A stretch of 64,000 nt of DNA from Pseudobdellovibrionaceae bacterium (GCA_020635075.1 JACKAM010000001.1:310001-374000); one strand, 5' to 3'; counted from the stretch's first letter, positions 25,155 through 32,885 are shown. Notes: generated by a model from the sequence alone, not told the origin. Program-made: numbers and translations.

Positions 25155-25643
25155 ATGTCCACAGATGAAGTTGTTTTCGAAACCAAAGATGAGACGAGGT
25201 ACGCCCCGTCAACTGGACCCGACTTAGAGCTGGTTGATACCCGATTTGCCAAACAGCTGGAAAAGATCCCGGACAAGATGGCTTTCAAGATCGGCGAGGT
25301 GGCGCGCCTGGTAGGGGTCAAACCCTACGTGCTTCGATATTGGGAAACCGAGTTCGACAATCTCGCTCCGAAGAAGTCCCGCAATAACCAGCGGGTTTAC
25401 GAGAAGAGGGACGTTGTTCTGGTAATGATGATCAAAAAGCTTCTCTACGAGGATCGCTTTTCGATTGAAGGCGCCCGGACGGCACTTAAAAAGCTGCGCA
25501 AGGACACGAAGAAGGCCACTGAAATTAGAAATCTAGGGCATCAACTTGAGCAGGTGACAGATCAGGTGCGGGATCTAATTGACGAGATCAATCGTGCGAA
25601 GTCTTTGTTTGCTGAAGTTTCGATATCCTCTCCGGAGTCCTAA
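25155..25643 (+). CDS. MerR-family transcriptional regulator
   Basis: A 162-residue protein. The winged helix-turn-helix (FKIGEVARLVGVKPYVLRYW, then NNQRVYEKRDVVLVMMIKKLL) lies at about residues 40-110 after a disordered N-terminus and is followed by a helical dimerisation segment. There is no cysteine-rich or other effector domain. A MerR gene downstream of ihfA is common in delta-lineage bacteria. The next gene starts directly after its TAA, so the two are co-transcribed. Confidence 0.9.
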   Translation: MSTDEVVFETKDETRYAPSTGPDLELVDTRFAKQLEKIPDKMAFKIGEVARLVGVKPYVLRYWETEFDNLAPKKSRNNQRVYEKRDVVLVMMIKKLLYEDRFSIEGARTALKKLRKDTKKATEIRNLGHQLEQVTDQVRDLIDEINRAKSLFAEVSISSPES

Positions 25644-26816
25644 ATGAATCAACACAACTCTAGTTGCGCTGAAGTTTCCAGAGCACCTCGGAAGCTGGAC
25701 TGGGTGAACACGCTTTTTTTGTGTGCTTCGCCAGTGGCGGCAGTCGTTCTTACAATTTTGCATGTTTATCTGGAGGGGTTTAACCCCTGGCTGATTTTGG
25801 TGTTCGTCATTTTCTATTTGCTCACCGGATTGTCTATTACCGGCGGTTATCATCGATTGTTTGCGCACCGGGCTTATGATGCCAATGTGGTTTTGCGTGG
25901 ACTCTATTTGCTTTTTGGTGCAGCCGCGGTCCAAAATTCGGCTCTTAAGTGGTCAGTGGACCATCGCCTTCATCATCGCTTTGTGGACGAGGAAAAGGAT
26001 CCCTATAACATTAATCGGGGTTTTTGGTGGGCTCACATGGGCTGGGTGTTTTTCCGCAACGAGAATTGGCGCATGGCCGATCCCAAGTGGGTCAGGGATC
26101 TTTATCAAGACAAGCTCATCCTGTGGCAGCACCGATATTATCTGCCCTTATCCATCGGCTTGGGTTTTGGATTGCCGACTCTAATTGGCTATTGGATGGG
26201 CTCCTGGATTGGTGGACTGGCCATAGCTGGATTTGTGCGGATTGTGGCGGTTCATCATTTTACGTTTTTCATTAATAGTTTTTGTCACATGTATGGTGAC
26301 CAGGGATATGAGGATGGCAATACGGCCAGAGACAGTTTTTGGTTGGCTCTCCTGACCTATGGTGAAGGCTATCATAATTTTCATCATCGGTTTGAAGCCG
26401 ACTACCGCAATGGCATCCGCTGGTACCACTGGGATCCTACTAAGTGGCTTATTAAGTTATTGAGTTGGGTGAAGTTGACGAAGAATCTCAAGAAGGTGCC
26501 TGACGTCCAGATATTGAAAGCTCGTTTAGAAATGGATCTAAAGAAGCTCAGGGCCCGGTTGGAATCAAGTAGTGATCCCTGGCAGGAGAGAATGGATCTA
26601 TTAAGAGCGCGGATCATGGAGGCACAAAAACAGTGGCGAGATCTGCAGGTTCAATATCGTAAACTGAGGCATCGTCGGGTGGTCACCAACCGAGCTCAGC
26701 GCATGGCCATTAAGGCCCAGATGCGGGCGGCCCGGTTGGAATACAAGAATACCTGTGCCCAGTGGCAGACCTTTGTTCGTTATCTGCGCAATACAAGGGG
26801 CCTTGCTTCCGCTTAG
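25644..26816 (+). CDS. membrane acyl desaturase (delta-9 type) with long coiled-coil tail
   Basis: A 390-residue integral membrane diiron enzyme that puts a double bond into acyl chains. The three histidine boxes are HRLFAHR (70-76), HRLHH (107-111) and EGYHNFHH (241-248), with hydrophobic segments before and between them. Residues from about 285 to the end form a highly charged helical extension (LKARLEMDLKKLRARLE.. ARIMEAQKQWRDLQ) not needed for catalysis in bacterial relatives. The ATG abuts the stop of the MerR gene, suggesting co-expression. Whether acyl-CoA, acyl-ACP or lipid is the substrate cannot be told. Confidence 0.92.
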   Translation: MNQHNSSCAEVSRAPRKLDWVNTLFLCASPVAAVVLTILHVYLEGFNPWLILVFVIFYLLTGLSITGGYHRLFAHRAYDANVVLRGLYLLFGAAAVQNSALKWSVDHRLHHRFVDEEKDPYNINRGFWWAHMGWVFFRNENWRMADPKWVRDLYQDKLILWQHRYYLPLSIGLGFGLPTLIGYWMGSWIGGLAIAGFVRIVAVHHFTFFINSFCHMYGDQGYEDGNTARDSFWLALLTYGEGYHNFHHRFEADYRNGIRWYHWDPTKWLIKLLSWVKLTKNLKKVPDVQILKARLEMDLKKLRARLESSSDPWQERMDLLRARIMEAQKQWRDLQVQYRKLRHRRVVTNRAQRMAIKAQMRAARLEYKNTCAQWQTFVRYLRNTRGLASA

Positions 26817-26931
26817 GATTCCTAAATCCCAAGTAATTTCAACATTTTCACCATTAGATCGGGTGAAAAAAAAGCCTTGATTAAAACCCCCTCCGGCCCT
26901 ATTTTGGTTGCTCAAAATTTTTCTCTTGAGT

Positions 26932-27008
26932 CGGACCGTGGCGCAGTTTGGTAGCGCGCCACCTTGGGGTGGTGGAGGTCGCTGGTTCAAATCCAGTCGG
27001 TCCGACCA
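26932..27008 (+). tRNA. tRNA-Pro (anticodon GGG)
   Basis: A full cloverleaf can be folded: acceptor stem CGGACCG/CGGTCCG, D arm with GCGC/GCGC, anticodon stem CCACC/GGTGG with loop TTGGGGT (anticodon GGG), T arm CTGG-TTCAAAT-CCAG, discriminator A and an encoded CCA at 27006-27008. Partial copies of its 3' half lie 130-220 bases downstream. Confidence 0.96.
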
Positions 27009-27140
27009 ACTTCAGCTAAACATCGCATCTCTTCGTTGCTCCTCCTTCGGCATTCGGTCACGTATTCGGCATACGCTCCCTTCAGCTCTCAGTCGTCGCG
27101 CCTCGACCTGCTCGTTTACCTTCGTTGGTAATAGATGGGG

Positions 27141-27233
27141 TTGAACCAGCGACCTATGGAGGGTGGTGGAGGGTCGGCATGAGGCCGCCTGTAGGCGGCT
27201 AGGCTCATGCCGACGGTTCAAATCTGTATGCCA
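27141..27233. repeat. scrambled partial copies of tRNA-Pro and a nested hairpin
   Basis: Bases 27141-27155 (TTGAACCAGCGACCT) are the exact reverse complement of tRNA bases 26976-26990. Bases 27161-27172 (GGGTGGTGGAGG) repeat tRNA bases 26967-26978 directly. Bases 27215-27224 (GGTTCAAATC) repeat the T loop, followed by TGTATGCCA. Between the last two lies a hairpin with an 11-base perfect outer stem (27173-27183/27204-27214) and a 6-base inner stem (GCCGCC-TGTA-GGCGGC). This looks like the scar of integration or excision at the tRNA gene. The stretch 27009-27130 holds no gene I can support. Confidence 0.6.
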
Positions 27234-27234
27234 G

Positions 27235-27747
27235 TTAAAAAAGTTCCAGCAGTGCAGAGAAGTTGAGGCCAATTCTCTTTTTGTTGCCAATTGCTTGGCC
27301 GAGTTCATTTCTGATTCGTTCTTCAAGCGTACTTTTTGATACTTCGTTTTTCTCAATCATCTCTTGTATCGCCTCGAAGTCGTGCTCATATCCTCTGATC
27401 GTTTTCATTAGAATCAAATCATGTATTTCGGGAATTTTAATGACTAAATTCGTTAGGCTTGAATCCTCCAGAATGACTAGTCTGTCCTCATAATCATATG
27501 GGGCATCAAAAACACTCACTTGTTCAAGGGGAATATCGACACCAGTTTTTTGTTTGGTAGCTTCATAGGCTTTTTGTAACCCCTTAACATTGTTGATGGC
27601 ATCAATGTCCCGGGTTGCTCTTGTCACCTTGTACGCTAATGTAGCCGCAGTTCCACCGATGAGGATCAGCTCAAATGGTTCGTCGAGCTCTTTGTCAAGG
27701 GCCTTCAAGAATCCAAGGATTTGACCTCTTCCATAAACATCAAGCAT
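27235..27747 (-). CDS. nucleotidyltransferase-fold protein (AbiEii/DUF6036-like), putative toxin
   Basis: A 170-residue protein. The N-terminal half has the minimal nucleotidyltransferase pattern: LILIGGTAATLAYKVTRATR with GG at 31-32 followed by D47-I-D49, and a later helix with EIHDLILMKTIRGYEHDFEAI typical of AbiEii-type proteins. Enzymes of this group transfer nucleotides, in toxins often to tRNA or protein. Its ATG shares a base with the stop of the upstream winged-helix gene (TAATG), so translation is coupled. Together they look like a type IV (AbiE-like) toxin-antitoxin pair beside a tRNA gene. At 170 residues it is shorter than classical AbiEii (about 300). The last codons run into the tRNA-derived debris. 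Confidence 0.75.
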   Translation of the reverse strand: MLDVYGRGQILGFLKALDKELDEPFELILIGGTAATLAYKVTRATRDIDAINNVKGLQKAYEATKQKTGVDIPLEQVSVFDAPYDYEDRLVILEDSSLTNLVIKIPEIHDLILMKTIRGYEHDFEAIQEMIEKNEVSKSTLEERIRNELGQAIGNKKRIGLNFSALLELF

Positions 27748-28505
27748 TATGAAGCCTTAAATTTTTCATAAAATGATTTAAAAGTGTCCATGCCCATATT
27801 CATAGTGAAAAACCACTTTTTAGCAAGCGGGGGCGTGTTGAGCTCCTCTAGTTTGAGCTGCGACGGGGATTTAGTCTTCATTTTGAAATAGCTTGTAGGT
27901 CTCCCGTAGCGATTGTCCCAATACTCTTTGGCTCGATCCTTGTAGCTTCTTTTCTTCGTAAGGGTGCCCGTCAAATCGAGGAGAAACCCCACTTGTCTTT
28001 TTACATTATACTTAAGGGCAAAGTGCCATAGTTTATCATAATCAAGTCTCTCCGTGTTTCGCTCGACAACCAGTGGTAAGACGCGAAGAAGAGAGGCTTC
28101 TTGTTGAGAAAAGTAAACTCCCAGAGCCAATGTGTCTTCTAGTTCTAATTCCAATTGGGCTTCTCGTTCAAAATTAAGTGGAGCGCCGAATTTAGCAAGG
28201 TTGGCTTTTGTTTCAGCTAGGTCCTTATCCTCTCTTTGTGGTGGCTCAAGTTCGTCAACCCCGAAAAGCGCACGAAGTAGAGGTAGATCTTTGGACTCAC
28301 AGTTTAGGGCGAATACTCGGGCTTTGCCGTTTCGAGACTCCTTTACAAGTTCAACCCCCTTCATGGCTTTTAACTCTTCATAGGTGGCCGCATATGAAGC
28401 ATTGGCGAGTCGAGCTAAGTCGTGGACAGAGCCATTAAGACCACCAAAAAGGACTTTAAAGAGCTGTTTGCGAGTATTGGATGTGACCAGATAGTCCACG
28501 AGCAT
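27747..28505 (-). CDS. winged-helix protein, putative AbiEi-like antitoxin/autorepressor
   Basis: About 252 residues from the ATG at 28505, selected because AGGAGG lies five bases before it; the frame is open to a GTG at 28532 without a binding site. Residues 1-85 form an ArsR-like winged helix (TRKQLFKVLFGGLNGSVHDL, ASYAATYEELKAMKGVELVKES). The rest is helical, with no recognised domain. AbiEi antitoxins have this layout: an N-terminal winged helix that represses the operon and a C-terminal part that counteracts the nucleotidyltransferase. A perfect 9-base palindrome lies just upstream. Assignment as antitoxin is inference from gene order and fold. Confidence 0.7.
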   Translation of the reverse strand: MLVDYLVTSNTRKQLFKVLFGGLNGSVHDLARLANASYAATYEELKAMKGVELVKESRNGKARVFALNCESKDLPLLRALFGVDELEPPQREDKDLAETKANLAKFGAPLNFEREAQLELELEDTLALGVYFSQQEASLLRVLPLVVERNTERLDYDKLWHFALKYNVKRQVGFLLDLTGTLTKKRSYKDRAKEYWDNRYGRPTSYFKMKTKSPSQLKLEELNTPPLAKKWFFTMNMGMDTFKSFYEKFKAS

Positions 28506-28555
28506 CCTGACCTCCTCGTCTAAATGTAGCACAAGGCAGCAAAATCATCAATATA

Positions 28556-28580
28556 TTATTATCGGAAAATACGATAATAA
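28556..28580 (-). promoter_or_regulatory. operator-like palindrome upstream of the winged-helix/nucleotidyltransferase pair
   Basis: TTATTATCG (28556-28564) and CGATAATAA (28572-28580) are perfect reverse complements with a 7-base spacer, 51-75 bases upstream of the ATG at 28505, inside an AT-rich promoter-like stretch. AbiEi-type antitoxins bind inverted repeats in their own promoter, so this is the likely autoregulatory site. The surrounding interval 28581-28815 shows no further gene. Confidence 0.55.
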
Positions 28581-28815
28581 CATAAAAGAAATGTCCATCG
28601 GGGACGGCAGGTAAATTACTGAAAATACGTGAGATTATCATGCGCCCGGATGGGCCGTCTGACGATTGGAGGTTGTAGCGTTCTCCCGCCACAAGGAGCT
28701 AGGCCCTTATTCCGGAGACATGGTTGACGCTTTCGCAAGAGGGAAGGGGGCAGTTGGCCAGCCCCCAGGGTTCTGAGATCTCGACACCATTTGGGTCTGA
28801 GCATAAGATAGTCAG

Positions 28816-29067
28816 ATGAGCAAAAGAAGACTCGCAGCTTTGGTGTTAGGGGTGATGTGCTTGCTCGTTGGGATCATGATGGTCGGCAACCCAAAGCCAT
28901 CCTTGATTTGCGATGACTATATTGGTGCCCCTCTTCCTCCTGGAGCTGAGCGGGGTGTTCAGTGCCAATGCGCTGGAATAAAACTGTATCTGCAAAACAC
29001 GGCTCCAAGTGATGGCCGAGATTTAAGCATTTGCCTTGGGCTTATTAAGGAAACCAATCGGATATAA
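28816..29067 (+). CDS. small membrane-anchored or exported protein
   Basis: An 83-residue protein: a hydrophobic N-terminus (LAALVLGVMCLLVGIMMVG) followed by a short hydrophilic domain with four cysteines (ICDDY, VQCQCAG, SICLG). No family is recognised. The ribosome binding site is weak, so the start is uncertain. It precedes another small exported protein by 45 bases in the same direction. Confidence 0.5.
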   Translation: MSKRRLAALVLGVMCLLVGIMMVGNPKPSLICDDYIGAPLPPGAERGVQCQCAGIKLYLQNTAPSDGRDLSICLGLIKETNRI

Positions 29068-29112
29068 TAACTGATTCTACGAGATGGCCGTCAGAACGGT
29101 AAGGAACCGACT

Positions 29113-29424
29113 ATGAAAGTAATCCTTCAACTATCTTTGAGTTTGGTATTCATCGTTTTCTTTTGTGGACCAGCCCGGGCGATGGACAACTGCCCAGGTT
29201 GGAAGACTGAATGGACGACCTGTAAAGTTGATGCAGATTGTGTTGTCGTCCCCAACCCCTGTGGCTGGCCAACCTCGGTTGCCAATACAGAGAGTGCCGA
29301 AATGGCTTCCAAGTGCAACATCCGCCATGGGGCTTCGATGGCCTGCGTGAGTTGGGACAAAATGGGAAAGGCCAAGCCGAATGCTCATTGCAAAAATGGA
29401 GAGTGCAGGTTGAAGCCAGAGTAG
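29113..29424 (+). CDS. small secreted cysteine-rich protein
   Basis: A 103-residue protein with a clear signal peptide (..SLVFIVFFCGPARA, cleavage before MDNCP) and a mature domain of about 80 residues with seven cysteines. Segments such as CKVDADCVVVPNPCGWP and HCKNGECRLKP recall small disulfide-rich secreted modules in which two C-x(n)-C pairs hold a compact fold. AAGGAA lies seven bases before the ATG. The function is unknown. Confidence 0.7.
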   Translation: MKVILQLSLSLVFIVFFCGPARAMDNCPGWKTEWTTCKVDADCVVVPNPCGWPTSVANTESAEMASKCNIRHGASMACVSWDKMGKAKPNAHCKNGECRLKPE

Positions 29425-29572
29425 GGCGAGGGGTCGATTGGTCTCTTGCCGGTTTGGCGCCACAAGCTGGAGTATTAGTCGCCAGGGTTGGAAATTCATC
29501 ACGGTTATCAAGGGTCTAGGTCTGAGTCCCAGATCTAGAAAATAATCTCTATTTTGGCTCTAATAAAACCCG

Positions 29573-30126
29573 GTGTCAGTTGTCTTACTTATAGGACATC
29601 AGGAGGTGGTGTTGGCCCGGCAACCGCATAGCGAGGAGATGATCAAAATCATTCTGGCCCACGAAGGGCCCTTGCTGAGGTTTGCCTATCTCCACCTGAA
29701 GGATAGGGGTTTGGCGGAGGATGTGGTGCAAGAGACTTTCGTGGCCTGTTTAGCTGGGGCCCATGTGCTCTGACAACTATCGCTTGTGGCGATGGCTTAT
29801 GACAACTTGTCGCAACAAGTGCCTCAACATTATTAAGCACCATAAAGTGGTCGACGCTCACACGCGAGACAGTGCCTTAAACTCCAACCCCTGAGTCTCC
29901 ATCTCCTGAAGAGAACCTCATCAGCAAAGAAGACTGTGTCAGCCTGGCTGAGGCGATTGAAAGTCTACCTCTTGAATCCCAAGAGGTGTTGTGGCTGCGT
30001 TTCGACGGTGACTTGAGCTACCAGCAAACAGCCGAGGTGGTGGGAAAAAACGCCGACCAATGTGGGCTATCTTTTGTGTACGGCCATCAAAAGGTTGAAG
30101 GCTGCGGTGAGAAAGGGGATAAGTCG
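29573..30126 (+). pseudogene. eroded ECF-type sigma-70 factor
   Basis: Region 2 is readable from about 29640 (AHEGPLLRFAYLHLKDRGLAE, then DVVQETFVACL), followed in other frames by RLWRWLMTTCRNKCLNIIKH, then IESLPLESQEVLWLRFDGDL and SYQQTAEVVG (region 4), then NVGYLLCTAIKRLKAAVRKG. At least three frameshifts separate these pieces, so no functional sigma factor is made. Intact ECF factors have regions 2 and 4 within about 180 residues, which matches the total length here. The gene was probably followed by its anti-sigma factor. Confidence 0.8.
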
Positions 30127-30290
30127 TGAAGAGAAACGATGTGTCCCAAGACCAGATGATCAACTATGTGTTGGGCGAGTTGAGCTCTCGGCAGGCCAAG
30201 AAATTGAGAAGTTCCTTGTGGCCGACCCCTGAACTCAAGGCTGAGTGTGACCAACTCAGGGAGCTTTTGGGGAAACCACTGAGATCATGA
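30127..30290 (+). pseudogene. remnant of a short anti-sigma-like gene
   Basis: A GTG at 30127 opens VKRNDVSQDQMINYVLGE and is stopped at once by TGA at 30181; a one-base shift restores LSSRQAKKL.. PELKAECDQLRELLG. The combination 'NYVLGELS..AKKL..PELKAE' is typical of the N-terminal part of anti-sigma factors encoded after ECF sigma genes. The overlap with the end of the sigma pseudogene supports this. The downstream membrane segment is not recoverable. Confidence 0.5.
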
Positions 30291-30379
30291 AACGCCAAGA
30301 GGGTGAGTGGTCGCTAGGAGCAGCCAGGCACCTGGAGATCTTGGGACAGACTAAGACGACTAAAAAAATTTGATCTTTC

Positions 30380-30803
30380 TCTGTTTTTACCAATGTTTTT
30401 ACTCGCACCCGTATGGTTGAGTTGGGATTGTTCTTGTCGTTCTGGCTGGTTTTTGGCTTCCCTGGTGACTGTCGTTTCAGGCCGATTGAAATCGGCGCGA
30501 GTCAAGCAGGCCAAAATCGCAATGGCCGAAATGGGGAAGGCGCTCGATATGTTTTTACACGGACTGCGGCTTTTACCCATCAAAGGAGCAAGGGCTGCAA
30601 GCCTTGTTAGAGGCTCCCCAAGAAGCCACCTCTTTGTTCAGGCTGGGGCCAGATCCATATATTAAAAGTTCCCTCGTGATCCCTGGAACCACCAATACAT
30701 CTACGAGTCTGAGGGCAAAGCCTACGTCCTTAAGTCCAAAGGCAAAGACGGCAGCGAAGGCGGCTCAGGGGAGGATGAGGATATTTCATCTGAAGACCTG
30801 TAA
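30380..30803 (+). pseudogene. eroded GspG-like pseudopilin gene
   Basis: Pieces of a type II secretion major-pseudopilin-like protein are spread over three frames: an N-terminal hydrophobic part (VELGLFL, then FLASLVTVVSGRLKSARVK), QAKIAMAEMGKALDMF, YTDCGFYPSKEQGLQALLEA, and a C-terminal DPWNHQYIYESEGKAYVL.. KSKGKDGSEGGSGEDED that ends in TAA at 30801-30803. The order and spacing match GspG. It is directly followed by an intact relative, so one copy has decayed. At least two frameshifts are required. Confidence 0.75.
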
Positions 30804-30814
30804 AGGAGGCTATG

Positions 30815-31219
30815 ATGCTGAATCAAAAAGGCATGACTCTATTAGAAATGATGATTGTATTGGTTATATTGGCAGGCCTAGTGGCGGCTTTGAGCACAAA
30901 TGTCTTAGATACTTGGGAGAAGGCCAAACACAAGCAAGCCACCATTCAAGTGAAGGAATTGAAAAGGCTTTTGGCCATGTACCTGACTGACTGCGGGAAC
31001 TACCCGAGCGAGGAAGGGCCTGGAAGCACTTTCGAGAGTTCCGACGAATGCAGCAGTTGGGGCCCACGTCCCTATATCAATTCCGGCCAACTCAAAGATC
31101 CCCTGGGGCGTCCTGTTGTTTATGAGCTTCAAGACGGCATTGGCGTCATTATCATTTGGGGTCGCGATGGTAAGGAAGGTGGTTCCGACCCTCAATCGAG
31201 ATATTCACCAGCTGGCTAG
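30815..31219 (+). CDS. type II secretion/type IV pilin-like pseudopilin (GspG-type)
   Basis: About 134 residues from the ATG at 30815 (GGAGG five bases upstream; an ATG at 30812 is the alternative). The prepilin peptidase site is QKG|MTLLEMM with Glu at +5, followed by a hydrophobic helix (IVLVILAGLVAAL). The globular part has YLTDCGNYPSEE, PYINSGQLKDPLGRPVVYE and IWGRDGKEGGSDP, matching the calcium-binding loop region of GspG. It probably forms a periplasmic pseudopilus after cleavage by PilD. No other secretion genes are adjacent, and it follows a decayed copy, so its partner apparatus lies elsewhere or it is an orphan. Confidence 0.85.
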   Translation: MLNQKGMTLLEMMIVLVILAGLVAALSTNVLDTWEKAKHKQATIQVKELKRLLAMYLTDCGNYPSEEGPGSTFESSDECSSWGPRPYINSGQLKDPLGRPVVYELQDGIGVIIIWGRDGKEGGSDPQSRYSPAG

Positions 31220-31348
31220 GTGTCTTTATTGAGGAGTGTGCTACATTCCAGTGAATTGGCATGTCTTGAAAAGACAGCAGTGAAGCTAAGAAGCCTGTGA
31301 GAAGCCGAAGTAAATGAGAAAAGAAACCATGCTTGATAAGGGCGTCCA

Positions 31349-31616
31349 ATGAGTGGTGAGAAGCAGCAGAATAAAGGGAAGTCGCTTCTGTTTTGGCTGT
31401 TACTTCCTCATTGTGATGGTATCGGTCTATGCCTTTTGTGGATTTGCCCTTTTCGCCCTTCTAGGGTTCGCCATGGGAGTGGCTGTTTCGTTTACGGACT
31501 CAGCGGTCCAGTTGGTTGCTGTATGGATTGCCATCATTGTAGGGTGTGTCGCCTTGTATTTTAGAATTCCGAAAGCGACTCGAAGTGAGTTCTGGAAGGA
31601 CCTAATAAGGCCTTGA
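31349..31616 (+). pseudogene. small two-TM membrane protein, frameshifted
   Basis: The ATG at 31349 has a plausible leader and opens MSGEKQQNKGKSLLFWLL, then runs out of sense. One base out of frame, the sequence continues as FLIVMVSVYAFCGFALFALL, GFAMGVAVS, a second hydrophobic stretch (LVAVWIAIIVGCVALYF) and a polar tail ending WKDLIRP at 31616. The two pieces join naturally near 31395-31405, so a one-base indel has split a protein of about 89 residues. The second frame also has a GTG at 31353, but it lacks a ribosome binding site. A sequencing error is the alternative. Confidence 0.5.
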
Positions 31617-32050
31617 TAACTCATATGTCCATATGAGGAGGAAGTTCTTAAATTGAGCCGGGGAGTAGCACTATGCCCGAAAGGATTGTGCATGAGTGTG
31701 GCTATCCGGAAGGATCATGTTGCCTATAGTGAATGGACCTTCGTGGGCTCATTTGAACATACTGTTGGGCGAACCTTTATCTTTCCGACGGACCCACAAA
31801 AGCCAGCAATGGTCTTTAGTAGTCAGGGGTACAAATTGAGTAATTCCACTCAGAGCCAACCTTGAGATTACGCCTTATAGGGGGATTAGTATGGAACGTT
31901 ACCAGAATCCCTTGTTATCGCCTTTCCCGCCACCTCACTTTTACCTCTAATGCCCTCGCAAGTGCGGGGATTCATAGTTCTAATCCGATCTGTTGGCCCT
32001 GAGCTTCCACCTTAGGCGCAACTTTTTCAGGATAGCCGGGTTTCCTACCT
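31617..32050. other. 434-base stretch without a convincing gene
   Basis: An open frame from a TTG at 31653 to 31865 (containing VAYSEWTFVGSFEHTVGRTF) has no ribosome binding site and no known family. A 19-codon frame at 31891-31950 (MERYQNPLLSPFPPPHFYL) has AGGGGG upstream and could be a leader peptide or the start of a lost gene. The surroundings contain other decayed genes, so this may be decayed too. Confidence 0.4.
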
Positions 32051-32377
32051 ATGGAAACGCAAGTCGTCGAAAGCCAACAAGAAATCCACCTGGATGAAAC
32101 CCTTCGAGCTTTGGTCATTAATGGCACAGCCATCAACCTTGGGCCGCGCGAGTACCAGATATTGAGTGTGCTCTGGCAGCGCAAGGAGACGGTGCTTTCT
32201 CGGCAGCAGATCCTTGATCTGGTGGACAGCCAGATTAAGATCTTTGATCGCAGTATTGATTCAGTGATCAGTCATATCCGCAAGAAGCTGCGTCGTTTCC
32301 AGCCCTGCTCGTTACAAATTCTTGGCGTGTATGGCAAAGGCTACAAATTGACTTGGCGCCAAAATAACCACATTTGA
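32051..32377 (+). CDS. stand-alone OmpR/PhoB-type winged-helix DNA-binding domain
   Basis: A 108-residue protein that is almost entirely a Trans_Reg_C effector domain: INLGPREYQILSVLWQRKET, VLSRQQILDLV, FDRSIDSVISHIRKKLRRF and VYGKGYKLTW correspond to the helices, recognition helix and C-terminal wing. The receiver domain that precedes it in response regulators is absent and no receiver sequence can be read upstream in any frame. It may act as a constitutive or orphan regulator, or be the remaining half of a decayed response regulator. The ribosome binding site is weak. Confidence 0.7.
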   Translation: METQVVESQQEIHLDETLRALVINGTAINLGPREYQILSVLWQRKETVLSRQQILDLVDSQIKIFDRSIDSVISHIRKKLRRFQPCSLQILGVYGKGYKLTWRQNNHI

Positions 32378-32483
32378 TATAAATTCTTTAACAGCTTCCA
32401 TAGTTCCCAACTTCCACATTCTCTGATCCACCTCGTGGTAGTTTGCCCTCGGACAACCAAAAACTACTAAGGGGGAAGATAAA

Positions 32484-32885
32484 ATGAAGAACAAACTGTT
32501 ATCTTTTGTTGTGGGAATACTCGTTCTTGGAACAAGCAGTGCCTATGCCGAGCAGGTAAAGTTAGGTAGCACGACCTTAACCAATCGGCCCGATGTGGAC
32601 ATTGTCGGAGTTTTTTCCTGCTCCACTGGCAAGGGTATGTTTCGGGCCATTCGTATGCAGGTCAATCGCCGTGCGGCTGAAATTTATGACCTGGATGTTC
32701 AGTACGGTGATGGGAGCTGGGACACTTATGTTCCCGTAAGGCGCTTTTTTCGGCGAGGTTCCACATCCCGTTGGATCGATCTCATCGGTGGAGAACGTTG
32801 TATCAAACGTATCGTTGTCCGAGGAGACACAGAGGGTGTTCCTCGTCGACCTCTGGCCTTGGTTACCTTTTTTGGATTACGTTAG
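32484..32885 (+). CDS. exported protein, DUF2541-like beta fold
   Basis: A 133-residue protein with a signal peptide (..LSFVVGILVLGTSSAYA). The mature domain has the pattern FRAIRMQVNRRAAEIYDLDV, YGDGSWDTYVPVR and SRWIDLIGGERCIKRIVV, similar to small periplasmic beta-sandwich proteins in which 'Y.dG....pvr...g..sR.IdL.G..R.I' recurs (DUF2541-like). AAGGGGGAAG precedes the ATG. A strong terminator follows at 32912-32940, so it is a single-gene unit. Confidence 0.75.
   Translation: MKNKLLSFVVGILVLGTSSAYAEQVKLGSTTLTNRPDVDIVGVFSCSTGKGMFRAIRMQVNRRAAEIYDLDVQYGDGSWDTYVPVRRFFRRGSTSRWIDLIGGERCIKRIVVRGDTEGVPRRPLALVTFFGLR

Noticed and set aside
27012..27356. 114-codon minus-strand frame overlapping the nucleotidyltransferase end
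   Set aside because: It runs from the coding region into tRNA-derived debris and has no start signal.
30393..30990. Open frames of 65 to 128 codons read as independent genes
   Set aside because: They are pieces of the eroded pseudopilin gene and run into the intact pseudopilin out of frame.
31653..31865. 70-codon frame from a TTG
   Set aside because: No ribosome binding site or known family, and it lies amid decayed genes; not enough to call a gene.
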